From Streptomyces sp. NBC_01788 (GTDB lineage: Bacteria > Actinomycetota > Actinomycetes > Streptomycetales > Streptomycetaceae), in NCBI RefSeq assembly GCF_035917575.1, contig NZ_CP109090.1, forward strand, positions 7,254,001 to 7,318,000: DNA of 64,000 nt, read 5' to 3'. Position 1 is the stretch's first letter; each line of letters begins with the position of its first letter. A program made the position numbers and the translations under genes. Below the pieces are notes generated by a model. It did not search any database. It worked only from the letters and a program-made list of their open reading frames with translations, and had not been told where the DNA came from. Positions 48,219-56,412 of this stretch are shown here, one piece after another.

Positions 48219-48887
48219 ATGTTCGTCTCCACGTCCATGCCCTTATGGGAAACTCTGCGAGACAGCATGGTGGGGAGTGGGAGGTCGGCCCCGGCGGTGC
48301 GGCTGGCGCGCGGCGAGAACGTGTATTCCAGCGGGCAGTCCGACAACAGCCTGTACCTGGTCGAGGAGGGCCAGGTGAAGATCGTTTCGGGCTCTCTGGA
48401 TGGTAAGCGATGCCTGCTCTCCATATGCGTGGAGAGGGAGTTCTTCGGTGAGCTGGGAATTCTTCAGGGAATGCGTACGGAGACCGCGACGGCGATGAAG
48501 CGGAGTGTCCTGCGGAAATTATCGGCGGCGCATGTGGCGGCGGTTCTGCAGGATCGGGAGAACGCTGAGGAGTTCGCCCTGCACTTGATGGAACAGCTGT
48601 CCTGGCAGCAGCGGTTGATCGCCAATATGGTGACCATGAACTGCGAGCAGCGGCTCGCGGTGACACTTCTCGATCTCGCTCGGAAGGTTGGTCGGCGGCA
48701 GGGGGCCGAGCTGAGAATGGAACGGCGGATAACGCACGAGGAACTCTCGGAAATGGTTGGGACCACGCGTTCCCGGGTGGGGTTCTTCCTCAAGCGGTTC
48801 TCCGACGACGGGCTGCTGGTGCACAGCGGTTCGGCCCAGCTGACGGTGCACGAGACCCGGCTGGCGCGCTACGTGGCGAAGGTCTGA
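48219..48887 (+). CDS. Crp/Fnr family regulator 1
   Basis: 222 residues from ATG 48219, after GGGGGAA. The cyclic-nucleotide-like beta-roll (YSSGQSDNSLYLVEEGQVKI, CVEREFFGELGILQG) lacks the phosphate-binding Arg-Thr pair of true CRP. The dimer helix (QRLIANMVTMNCEQRLAVTL) is followed by the winged HTH ITHEELSEMVGTTRSRVGFF. No Fe-S Cys cluster is present. It is closest in style to LnmO-like pathway activators. The recognition helix TTRSRVGFFLKRF is almost identical to that of the second Crp protein, so both may bind the same box. It is convergent with and overlaps the PPTase 3' end by 19 bp. Confidence 0.9.
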   Translation: MFVSTSMPLWETLRDSMVGSGRSAPAVRLARGENVYSSGQSDNSLYLVEEGQVKIVSGSLDGKRCLLSICVEREFFGELGILQGMRTETATAMKRSVLRKLSAAHVAAVLQDRENAEEFALHLMEQLSWQQRLIANMVTMNCEQRLAVTLLDLARKVGRRQGAELRMERRITHEELSEMVGTTRSRVGFFLKRFSDDGLLVHSGSAQLTVHETRLARYVAKV

Positions 48888-49621
48888 GTGGAGCCGGCAG
48901 GGGCGTCGCCGTGGTGGACCACTACCAACCCGGCGGCGCCCGCGCCGCGGCGCAGGGCGAGCGCGGCGATGTGGCCGGATCCCGGCCGCCACTGGTGAAA
49001 CTGCCACTGGTTCGTGGCGTCGGCGGCCATCGTGATCGTCCCGGTGTCGGGCAGCGCGCCGAAGTCGCAGCGGCTGAATGGGTGAGCGAGGCCTAGGCCG
49101 AGGGCCTTGCTGTAGGCCTCCTTCAGGGTCCAGTACCGGAGGAAAGCGTCGGCGTGCCCGTCGGCGGGCAGCTTGGCGAGCGCGGCGGCCTCGGCGGGGG
49201 CGAGCACTCCGGGCAGCCGGCGGGTGCGGTGCGGAGCAGTCTCCTCGACGTCGATGCCGCAGTCGGTCCCGCGGGTCACCACGCAGACGGCCGCGCCGGG
49301 GGTGTGGGAGAGGTTGAACCTCAGCCCGGTCTCCGCGGTGCGGCCGGCGAGTTCCGGACGGCCGTGCCAGGTGGTGCGGAACTCCCACTGCTGCGGCGGG
49401 ATTTCGGGGTGACACCGGGTCAGCGCGGCGCGCAGCAGGGTGTGCCCCACCGCGTACTGGGCGCGGTCCCGGGCGAAGCGGAAGCGGGCCAGCCGGTCGT
49501 GCTCGGCGGGCGTGAGCAGTGCCAGCCCCGCCCGGACCGCGGTGTCGCGGTCCGAGTCGGGCACGCGCGCGGTCCATACGTGGGCCTCGCGCGTGCCGGG
49601 CCGGAGGCCTCGCTCTGCCAT
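48869..49621 (-). CDS. Sfp-type 4'-phosphopantetheinyl transferase
   Basis: 250 residues. Family motifs are LRFNLSHTPGAAVC, CGIDVEETAPHR (Mg-binding Asp and Glu) and WTLKEAYSKALGLGL (KEAxxK). It converts apo carrier domains to the holo form; here the targets are the T domain at 59.9-61.8 kb and the unseen PKS/NRPS carriers. It lies 10 bp downstream of the second P450, so both share the promoter with the box at 51023-51036. Confidence 0.93.
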   Translation of the reverse strand: MAERGLRPGTREAHVWTARVPDSDRDTAVRAGLALLTPAEHDRLARFRFARDRAQYAVGHTLLRAALTRCHPEIPPQQWEFRTTWHGRPELAGRTAETGLRFNLSHTPGAAVCVVTRGTDCGIDVEETAPHRTRRLPGVLAPAEAAALAKLPADGHADAFLRYWTLKEAYSKALGLGLAHPFSRCDFGALPDTGTITMAADATNQWQFHQWRPGSGHIAALALRRGAGAAGLVVVHHGDAPAGSTQTFAT

Positions 49622-49631
49622 CCGGCGCGGG

Positions 49632-50933
49632 TCAGGCCCGCGGGCCGAGCTCGACCTGCAGCTCGACCAGGCCGCGCATGATCCGGGTGGGGCGCCAGCG
49701 CAGGTCGTCCCGGGTGCCGGAGAGCGAGATGTTCGGGTAGCGGTCGACCAGTGCCGCGATCGCTTCCTGACCCTCGATCCGGGCGAGCGGGGCGCCGAGG
49801 CAGTGGTGCAGACCGAAGCCGAAAGCCAGGTGCGGGTTGTCGGTGCGGGTGATGTCCAACTGGTCGGGGTTCTCGAACTGCCGCTCGTCGCGGCTGGTCG
49901 AGGCGATGGAGACGGTGACCACGCTGCCGGCCGGGATCATGGTGCCGGCCACCTCGACGTCCTCTGTGGAGACCCGCATGGTGGACAGCTCCACCGGCGG
50001 GTCGTAGCGGAGGAACTCCTCCACGGCCGAGGCGACCAGGTCGGGCTTGGCCCGCAGCAGGGCGAACTGCTCCGGGTTGTCGAACAGCGCCAGGGTGCCG
50101 TTGGCGATCAGGTTGACGGTCGGCTCCTGGCCGGCGCTGAGCAGCAGCATCGCCGTGGAGACCATCTCGATCTCGGTGAGCCGGTTGCCCTCGTCGCGGG
50201 CGACGATCAAGCCGGTGATCACATCGGGCTGCTGGTCGCTGGTGTCCACGTCGGTCTCCGCGAGGTCCTTGAGTTCCTCGCGGCGGCGGGCCAGCAGCTC
50301 GGTGAAGAAGGACTGCATCGCCGCGTAGCCCTCCTGCGGGGTGAGCGCGCCGTCGACCACCGCGTCCGGGGCGGTGAGCATGGCGGTGGCCCAGAGCCGG
50401 AAGTTCTCCCGGTCGGCGTTCGGCACGCCGAGGATCTCGCAGATGACAGTGGTGGCCAGCGGGTGCGCGTAGCTCTCGATCAGGTCGACGGTCTGCTGCC
50501 CGGCGAGGCCGTCGAGCAGCTGCTCGGCGATCTCCCGCACGCGCGGGCGCATCGCCTCCATCCGGCGGTTGGTGAACGCCTTGCTGATCAGCTTGCGCAG
50601 CCGGGTGTGGTCCGGTGGGTCGGTGTTGACCAGGTGGTAGAGGTAGTCGGCGCGGTTGTCGCGCTCGCCCTTGACGTAGCCGGCGTCGCGCAGCTGGTCC
50701 CAGGCCAGGCCCGGGTCCTTGGCGAAGCGGGAGTCGTTCATGACGTCGCGGGCCTCGGCGTAGCGCAGCACGAGCCGGCGGTGGAGGCCGTTGGGTTCGC
50801 GGATGGTGTGGACGACGCCCTCGGCACGCATGTCGGAGTACAGCGCGTAGGGGTCGACCCGCGGTCCGGTCGGCAGGACCTTCGGGTCCTCGGAACCGGA
50901 CGGTGCGCCGGGCTGTGATGACCGGTCATTCAC
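49632..50933 (-). CDS. Cytochrome P450 (CYP107-like)
   Basis: 433 residues. The heme loop FGFGLHHCLGAPLARIE has the ligand Cys378, the ExxR is in EEFLRYDPP, and the I-helix is SAGQEPTVNL. In the I-helix the usual Thr next to the acidic residue is Pro271 with Thr272 after it, so the proton-delivery Thr is shifted by one. Length and sequence (HLVNTDPPDHTRLRKLISKAF) are of the soluble bacterial CYP107/105 group. It is the first gene of a P450-PPTase operon and probably tailors the cluster product. Confidence 0.92.
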   Translation of the reverse strand: MNDRSSQPGAPSGSEDPKVLPTGPRVDPYALYSDMRAEGVVHTIREPNGLHRRLVLRYAEARDVMNDSRFAKDPGLAWDQLRDAGYVKGERDNRADYLYHLVNTDPPDHTRLRKLISKAFTNRRMEAMRPRVREIAEQLLDGLAGQQTVDLIESYAHPLATTVICEILGVPNADRENFRLWATAMLTAPDAVVDGALTPQEGYAAMQSFFTELLARRREELKDLAETDVDTSDQQPDVITGLIVARDEGNRLTEIEMVSTAMLLLSAGQEPTVNLIANGTLALFDNPEQFALLRAKPDLVASAVEEFLRYDPPVELSTMRVSTEDVEVAGTMIPAGSVVTVSIASTSRDERQFENPDQLDITRTDNPHLAFGFGLHHCLGAPLARIEGQEAIAALVDRYPNISLSGTRDDLRWRPTRIMRGLVELQVELGPRA

Positions 50934-50993
50934 GGGGCAGTCTCCGTTCCTTGGCAGGACGGCTCGTTCCGGCGGGTACGCCCGAGCGCCCCG

Positions 50994-51036
50994 AACCTAG
51001 ACCGGCTGAACCGGGCATTTCTGCGCTGGATTGAGC
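50994..51036 (-). promoter_or_regulatory. Weak GCTCA box with -10 (second P450 promoter)
   Basis: On the minus strand GCTCA-ATCC-AGCGC (51036-51023) keeps one perfect half-site. TAGGTT (50999-50994) follows after exactly 23 bp, 60 bp before the P450 start. The rest of the 319-bp divergent gap shows no other clear site. Confidence 0.55.
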
Positions 51037-51252
51037 ATCGTGTGAAGTCGGCGGGGTGCCGCCACGGCCGGTGGGATGTCTGCGTCGAATGGGGGCGCGT
51101 GGGCATTGGTGTCGGCCTATGCTTGCCCCCGCACCTCGCTGATCCGCACATCAAGGGTGATCTCAGACACCATCCCGACGCGTCCGCCGGGCCGGGCTGC
51201 CCGGGCCGGGACGACGCTCCTGTGCCGTTTTCCAGGCGATTCGAGGTTGAAG

Positions 51253-52011
51253 ATGAGGGCAACACTGGAGCACCACCGGACCCGTCCGACCGCCACCGCG
51301 GTCCCCCTGCGGCGTGCCGTCGAGCCGGCCGACACCGACTCGGCCCGCTTCCGCACCAAGCTGCGCGCGCTGTGCGCCACGCGGCTGCACGACACCCCGA
51401 CCCTGACGGTGCCCCGGCGGGGACACGTGTACATGGACGGTGGCCAGGACCGGCACATATACGTGATCGAGGCCGGTCAGGTCAAAACGCTGATGATCAC
51501 CGGGAGCGGCAAGCGATGTCTGCTCTCCATCTCCGGGGCGGGCGACGTCCTGGGCGAACTGGGGCTGCTCGGAAGCGAGCGCTCCGACACCGCCGTCGCG
51601 CTGGAACCGGCGACGCTGCGTCAGATCCCGGGCGACCGGTTCCTCTCGGTGCTCGCCGAGGAGGGGCTGCTGCCGGAGTACGTGCGGCACCTCGGTGAGC
51701 GGGTGATCGAACAGCAGAAGATCATCGTCGACATGGTGACGTTGGAGTGCGAGCGCCGCCTGGCGGCCCGACTCCTGCTGCTCTCCCAGCAGATAGGCAA
51801 GCGCCGCGGCCGACTGGTGGTGATCCGGCCCCGGATCACCCAGGAGGAGCTCGCCGAGATGGTCGGCACCACCCGCTCCCGGGTCGGGCTGTTCCTCAAG
51901 CACTTCCGGGAGACTGGGCTGGTCGGCATGGTGCAGGGCTCGCTGGCCGTCGACGACCAGCGGCTCGGCGACTACATCGAGGGCCGGTTACCGGCCGATG
52001 CTCACTTCTGA
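51253..52011 (+). CDS. Crp/Fnr family regulator 2
   Basis: 252 residues from ATG 51253, with GAGG 6 bp upstream. The beta-roll (HVYMDGGQDRHIYVIEAGQV, ISGAGDVLGELGLLGSE), dimer helix (KIIVDMVTLECERRLAARLL) and HTH (ITQEELAEMVGTTRSRVGLF) parallel regulator 1; the N-terminus is 30 residues longer. It has no Fe-S Cys set and no CRP-type cAMP residues. The gene is followed by the antiporter, and a tandem GCTCA box overlaps its own stop codon. It is probably a pathway activator, acting alone or as a heterodimer with regulator 1. Confidence 0.9.
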   Translation: MRATLEHHRTRPTATAVPLRRAVEPADTDSARFRTKLRALCATRLHDTPTLTVPRRGHVYMDGGQDRHIYVIEAGQVKTLMITGSGKRCLLSISGAGDVLGELGLLGSERSDTAVALEPATLRQIPGDRFLSVLAEEGLLPEYVRHLGERVIEQQKIIVDMVTLECERRLAARLLLLSQQIGKRRGRLVVIRPRITQEELAEMVGTTRSRVGLFLKHFRETGLVGMVQGSLAVDDQRLGDYIEGRLPADAHF

Positions 52012-52026
52012 TGCTCAATTCTGAGT
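52000..52026 (+). promoter_or_regulatory. Tandem GCTCA boxes before the antiporter
   Basis: GCTCA-ATTC-TGAGT (52013-52026) with a degenerate direct copy GCTCACTTCTGAT (52000-52012) abutting it across the stop codon of the Crp2 gene. At 23 bp downstream the hexamer is AACCCT, a weak -10. Confidence 0.6.
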
Positions 52027-52095
52027 AGCTGGGCATTCGTCGCGATGCCAACCCTTGGGTCTCCGGAAGACCGGCCCCAAGGGAGAAGGTCGAAC

Positions 52096-53409
52096 ATGAG
52101 CGAGCATCAGGCCCTGCTGTTTCTGATGCAGTTGGCGGCCCTGCTATGTGTCGGCTCCAGCATGGGCCAACTGGCCCGCCGGCTGGGTCTGCCGGGCGTG
52201 GTGGGCGAACTGCTCAGCGGTGTGGTGCTCGGTCCGACGGTGCTCGGACACCTCTCGCCCGCGACGTTCGCCTGGATGTGGCCGGCCGACACCTCGCAGA
52301 CCCAACTGCTGGACGCGGTCAGCACATTCGGCGTACTGCTGTTCATCGGGGTGTCCAGCGCGCACCTGGACCTGCGGATGCTGCGCCGCCGCCCGCGCAC
52401 CGTGTTGTCGGTCAGCACCGCGGCGCTGGTGCTGCCGCTCGGCCTGGGCGTCGCCACCGGCCTGCTGCTGCCCGGCCGGCTGCTCGGCTCGCACGCCGAC
52501 CGCTCCTCGTTCGCGCTGCTGATCGGTGTGGTGATGGGCGTCAGCGCGATCCCGGTGATCGCCAAGACGCTGACCGACCTGGGCATGCTGCACCGCGACA
52601 TCGGCCAGTTGACGCTGGCCGCGGCGGCCGGCGAGGACGTGGTCGCCTGGATCCTCCTGTCGCTGGTCACCGCGATGACGGCGGGCGCCCTGAAGGTCGG
52701 TCACATCGTCTCCAGCGTGGGGCACCTGCTGCTGTTCCTGGCCGTGGTGATTGCCGCCCGGCCGCTGCTGCGCGGGGCGCTGGGGCGGGCCGAGAAGGCT
52801 GAGGGCTCCGGGCCGGTGATCGCGATCACTGTGGTGGCGATCCTGGCGGCCTCGGCCGGCAGCCAGTCGCTGGGCCTGGAGTCGGCACTCGGCGCGTTCG
52901 CGGTCGGCTGCCTGCTCAGCTCGCCGTCCCGGGAGACGACGGTGCGGCTGGCCTCGCTGCGGACCGTCACGCTCTCCGTGTTCGCCCCGATCTTTCTGGC
53001 CGGAGCGGGCCTGAAGGTGGACCTGTCGGTGCTGGGCGATCCCGGGACGCTGGCCGCCGCCGCGGTCGTGCTGTTGCTCGCCGTCGGCGGCAAGTTCGCC
53101 GGCGCCTACCTGGGCGCCCGGCTCGGCCGCCTGACGCACTGGGAGGGCCTGGCGCTGGGCGCCGGGCTGAACGCCCGCGGGGCGGTCGAGGTGGTGGTGG
53201 CGACCATCGGCCTGCGGCTCGGCGTGCTCAGCCCCGCGATGTACTCGATCGTCGTGATGGTCGCCCTGCTCACGTCGGTGATGGCCGCACCCACCCTGCG
53301 CTGGACCATGGCGAAGGTCGAGCACCGCTCCGAGGAGAACCTGCGGGCCGTCGAACTCGCCGCCTGGTCGGACCGCGCCTCCGTGCCGACCGACCCTGCG
53401 CAGAATTGA
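52096..53409 (+). CDS. Cation/proton antiporter (CPA2 family)
   Basis: 437 residues with about 12 hydrophobic spans from ATG 52096, after GGGAGAAGG. LPGVVGELLSGVVLGPTVLG at the start, GVVMGVSAIPVIAKTLTDLG in the middle and LNARGAVEVVVATIGLRLG near the end are standard for KefB/Na-H antiporter proteins. There is no C-terminal TrkA-N domain. In a biosynthetic cluster it may help export the product or protect the cell. It carries the cluster box upstream, and its stop codon overlaps the next box. Confidence 0.9.
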   Translation: MSEHQALLFLMQLAALLCVGSSMGQLARRLGLPGVVGELLSGVVLGPTVLGHLSPATFAWMWPADTSQTQLLDAVSTFGVLLFIGVSSAHLDLRMLRRRPRTVLSVSTAALVLPLGLGVATGLLLPGRLLGSHADRSSFALLIGVVMGVSAIPVIAKTLTDLGMLHRDIGQLTLAAAAGEDVVAWILLSLVTAMTAGALKVGHIVSSVGHLLLFLAVVIAARPLLRGALGRAEKAEGSGPVIAITVVAILAASAGSQSLGLESALGAFAVGCLLSSPSRETTVRLASLRTVTLSVFAPIFLAGAGLKVDLSVLGDPGTLAAAAVVLLLAVGGKFAGAYLGARLGRLTHWEGLALGAGLNARGAVEVVVATIGLRLGVLSPAMYSIVVMVALLTSVMAAPTLRWTMAKVEHRSEENLRAVELAAWSDRASVPTDPAQN

Positions 53410-53440
53410 GCAGCAGGAATCCGCTGCGTGCTCTTAACGT
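53398..53440 (+). promoter_or_regulatory. GCTCA box with -10 (beta-branching operon promoter)
   Basis: GCGCA-GAAT-TGAGC at 53398-53411 (one mismatch), overlapping the antiporter stop. TAACGT at 53435-53440 follows after exactly 23 bp, 60 bp before the GTG at 53501. Confidence 0.7.
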
Positions 53441-53500
53441 AATCCGGTAGTGATTGTCGGGGATGGGCAGTCAATTTCCGTGGAAAAGGAGGCGGGCAAC

Positions 53501-54400
53501 GTGACGGCCGCAGAGAATTCCAGCACGCAACCCAGGATCAGGCCGGCGTTCCATCAGACCACGGTGCCGTTGGACAAACTGCTGAATTCTGCCGACGCGG
53601 GATTTCTGATCCACCGGGTCGGGCAGCTGAAGAACGAGTTCCGCGAGGAAGGCATGTCCTTCTCCGCGGACCTGGTCGACCTGATCAACAACGCCCAGGT
53701 CGGCTACGTCTCGATTTTCGCCTTCGAGGAGCTGTTCGGGACGCAGAGCCGGCTGCACTGGCTGCTGCACCTGAAGGAGCCCAGCGACTACCGCCGGATG
53801 CTCGACATGGTCGACCACTCGCAGAAGTGGGCCGAGGTGTCCGCCGACGACCGGTTGCCCACCAAGGGCGGCGGCAACTGGGAGCGGATGTTCGTCGAGG
53901 GCTCGATGACCGAGACGATCATCTGCCCGCAGCACGGGCTGAGCCACCACGACGAGGACGACGACCACCCGCTGGACACCTTCCAGCCGCCGGCCCGCTA
54001 CCAGTCCCGGCTCGATCCCGAGCAGTTGCTGCACTCCGTGAACGCCCCGCTCACCGTGCACCGCCGTCTCCAGGTCCGGTACGCGCTGCGCGAGGAGGCC
54101 CGGAAGTTCTGGTTCGACTGGGCCGGATACGTCTCCGAGACGATGGTCGGCCGTGCCACCGCCTTCCTCTACGAGGAGATGTGGGGTCAGCAGGACCGCC
54201 TGCACCTGCTGATCCACCTCGCCTCCCCGGATGCCTACCACGAGCTGATGGCCCTTCAGGAGAGCGACCCGGAGCTGCGCCGCTTGATGGCCTCCCAGGT
54301 CGTCGCCGACAGCAAGGGCGGTGGCGGCTGGACCCGCACGGTGCTCGACGCCACGATGACCGACACCCTCTGGGCGCCGCTGCATGGCCGTCGGAGTTGA
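53501..54400 (+). CDS. Internally duplicated protein of unknown function, copy 1 (DUF6039-like)
   Basis: 299 residues from GTG 53501, with AAGGAGG 8 bp upstream. Two repeats of about 125 residues (24-145 and 173-296) share the order LL-HS-N, GQLxxEFREEG, a central FxxEExFG-xxxRLHWLLHL, and KGGGxWERMF. The repeats look like a ferredoxin-like (dimeric alpha/beta barrel, NIPSNAP-like) unit, so the protein could form an intramolecular barrel pair. There is no known catalytic motif. I recall this family as DUF6039, which is not certain. It overlaps the HMGS gene by 17 bp and leads its operon, implying a role in cluster chemistry. A paralogue is at 58.9 kb. Confidence 0.75.
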   Translation: MTAAENSSTQPRIRPAFHQTTVPLDKLLNSADAGFLIHRVGQLKNEFREEGMSFSADLVDLINNAQVGYVSIFAFEELFGTQSRLHWLLHLKEPSDYRRMLDMVDHSQKWAEVSADDRLPTKGGGNWERMFVEGSMTETIICPQHGLSHHDEDDDHPLDTFQPPARYQSRLDPEQLLHSVNAPLTVHRRLQVRYALREEARKFWFDWAGYVSETMVGRATAFLYEEMWGQQDRLHLLIHLASPDAYHELMALQESDPELRRLMASQVVADSKGGGGWTRTVLDATMTDTLWAPLHGRRS

Positions 54401-55616
54401 GGCGGCCAACGCCTATGTCGGGCGGGCCGCCCTGGACGTCAGGGAGCTGTTCTACGCGCGCGGACTGGACCTGGGCCGCTTCGACAACCTGATGATGGTG
54501 CAGAAGTCGGTCAACCTGCCGTGCGAGGACCCGGTCACCAACGCCGTGAACGCGGCCAAGCCGATCCTCGACCGGCTCACCGGGGAGCAGCGCGACAGCA
54601 TCGAGGCGGTGATCGTCGGCACCGAGTCCGGCCTGGACTTCGGCAAGCCGATCAGCACCTACGTGCACCACTACCTCGGTCTCGGCAGGCGCTGCCGCTC
54701 CTTTGAGGTCAAGCACGCCTGTTACGGCGGCACCGCGGCACTCCGCACCGCGCTCGGCCTGCTGGCGGGCAGCCCCCGCCCGTGGGCCCGTGCGCTGGTG
54801 ATCGCCGCCGACGCGGGTGGCTCGGTGGTCGGCATGCCGTACTGGGAGCCGTCCCACGGCGCCGGCGCGGCTGCCCTGCTGCTCGGCCCCGAACCCGAGG
54901 TGCTCGACCTCGACCCTGGCGCGGCCGGCCTCTACAGCTACGAGGTGATGGACACCTGCCGCCCGCGCCCCGACCTGGCGGCCGGCGATTCCGACCTCTC
55001 GCTGCTGGCCTACCTGGAGTGCCTGGAACGCTCCTTCGCCGACTACCGAGAGGCGGTCGCAGGGGCCGACATCGTCGATTCCTTCGACCACCTGGCCTTC
55101 CACACCCCGTTCGGCGGGATGGTCAAGGGCGCCCACCGGCACCTGATGCGCCGGGTCAAGCGGATGCCCCCGGACGCCATCGAGGCCGACTTCCGGACCC
55201 GGATGGCCGCCTCGCTGGTCAACCCGGCCCGGATCGGCAACACCTACGCGGCCGGCCTGTTCGTCGCCCTGCTCTCGCTGATCGAGCACGGCGACTTCCG
55301 CGAGCCGCGCCGGGTCGGCCTGTTCTCGTACGGGTCCGGCTGCGCCTCGGAGTTCTACAGCGGGGTGGTCGGCGCCGGGGCGCCCGCCCTGCTCGCCCAG
55401 TATCGGACCGCCGAGCGCCTGGACGCCCGGCACCGGCTGGCCGTGGCCGACTACGACCGGCTGGCGAAGCACACCGCCGAGGGTGCCCCGGGCGTGCAGG
55501 ACGCGGTCCTCGACGTGTCGCGATACGCGGACGTCTACGATCCGGCGCTGCACGGCAGGGAGCAGCTGGTGCTGGACCGGATCGAGAACTTCCACCGGCG
55601 CTATCGATGGAGCTGA
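54384..55616 (+). CDS. HMG-CoA synthase-like beta-branching enzyme
   Basis: 410 residues. The catalytic residues of HMGS are present: Glu81 in GTESGLDFGK, Cys113 in VKHACYGGTAAL and His240 in AFHTPFGGMVKGAHRHL. Such stand-alone enzymes (LnmM/CurD/PksG type) condense an acyl group from a donor ACP onto a beta-ketoacyl-ACP. It overlaps the upstream gene and is 4 bp from the ECH gene. The donor ACP and the acyltransferase/decarboxylase are not in the window. Confidence 0.92.
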   Translation: MAVGVEAANAYVGRAALDVRELFYARGLDLGRFDNLMMVQKSVNLPCEDPVTNAVNAAKPILDRLTGEQRDSIEAVIVGTESGLDFGKPISTYVHHYLGLGRRCRSFEVKHACYGGTAALRTALGLLAGSPRPWARALVIAADAGGSVVGMPYWEPSHGAGAAALLLGPEPEVLDLDPGAAGLYSYEVMDTCRPRPDLAAGDSDLSLLAYLECLERSFADYREAVAGADIVDSFDHLAFHTPFGGMVKGAHRHLMRRVKRMPPDAIEADFRTRMAASLVNPARIGNTYAAGLFVALLSLIEHGDFREPRRVGLFSYGSGCASEFYSGVVGAGAPALLAQYRTAERLDARHRLAVADYDRLAKHTAEGAPGVQDAVLDVSRYADVYDPALHGREQLVLDRIENFHRRYRWS

Positions 55617-55620
55617 GCAG

Positions 55621-56412
55621 ATGGACCTGAGCACGGATCACCGCACGATCCGACTCTCCGGCATGCCGGGCGTCCTCACCGTCACCCTCGACCGCCCGGA
55701 CGCGCAGAACAGCATCGACACCGCCATGATCCGGGAACTGCACGCGGCGCTCGACACGGCCGAGGCCGACCCGGACTGCCGGGTGGTGGTGCTGACCGGC
55801 GGCGACGGCGTGTTCTGCACCGGCATGGACCTGCTCGGGGCGGCCGCCGAGGGCCGCCCCGACCGGGAGCGGGCGTCGCAGGGCGGCGCCGAGTTCCTCG
55901 GCCTGCTGAAACGTCTCACCCTCACCCCGCGGGTGGTGGTCGCCACCGTCGACGGCCGGGTGGCCGGCGGCGGCGTCGGCCTGGTCGCCGCCAGCGACTT
56001 CGTGCTCGCCACGCCCCGTTCCACGTTCAGCCTGCCCGAGGCGTTGTGGGGCCTGCTGCCGTGCAGCGTCGCCCCGTTCCTGATCCGCCGCACCGGCTTC
56101 CAGAAGGCCTACGCGATGAGCCTGAGCACCCTGCCGGTGACGGCCGATCAGGCACTGCTGTCCGGCCTGGTCGACCAGCTGGTCGACCAGCTCCAGCCGG
56201 CGCTGCGCAGACTCGCCTTCCGGGTCACCAAGGTGGAGGGCGCCACGGTCGGCGACCTGAAGCGGTACTTCGCCAAGATGTGGATCATCACGCCGGAGGT
56301 CGAGCGCACCGCGATCGACGAGTTCGCCCGGCTGATGTCCTCCGACGGTGTCGGCCGCCGGATCGCCGACTTCGCCGAACGGCAGCGCTTCCCGTGGGAG
56401 GGCGGCTCGTGA
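55621..56412 (+). CDS. ECH1-type enoyl-CoA hydratase (dehydratase of beta-branching)
   Basis: 263 residues from ATG 55621, after GGAG. GGDGVFCTGMDLLGA and VDGRVAGGGVGLVAASDFVL give the oxyanion loops; LPEALWGLLPCSVAPFLIRR is the LnmF/CurE/PksH-like region. It removes water from the HMG-like intermediate. No second ECH (decarboxylase) follows here, so that step is encoded elsewhere, or the branch is left undecarboxylated. Coupled to the AT-ER gene by a GTGA overlap. Confidence 0.88.
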   Translation: MDLSTDHRTIRLSGMPGVLTVTLDRPDAQNSIDTAMIRELHAALDTAEADPDCRVVVLTGGDGVFCTGMDLLGAAAEGRPDRERASQGGAEFLGLLKRLTLTPRVVVATVDGRVAGGGVGLVAASDFVLATPRSTFSLPEALWGLLPCSVAPFLIRRTGFQKAYAMSLSTLPVTADQALLSGLVDQLVDQLQPALRRLAFRVTKVEGATVGDLKRYFAKMWIITPEVERTAIDEFARLMSSDGVGRRIADFAERQRFPWEGGS

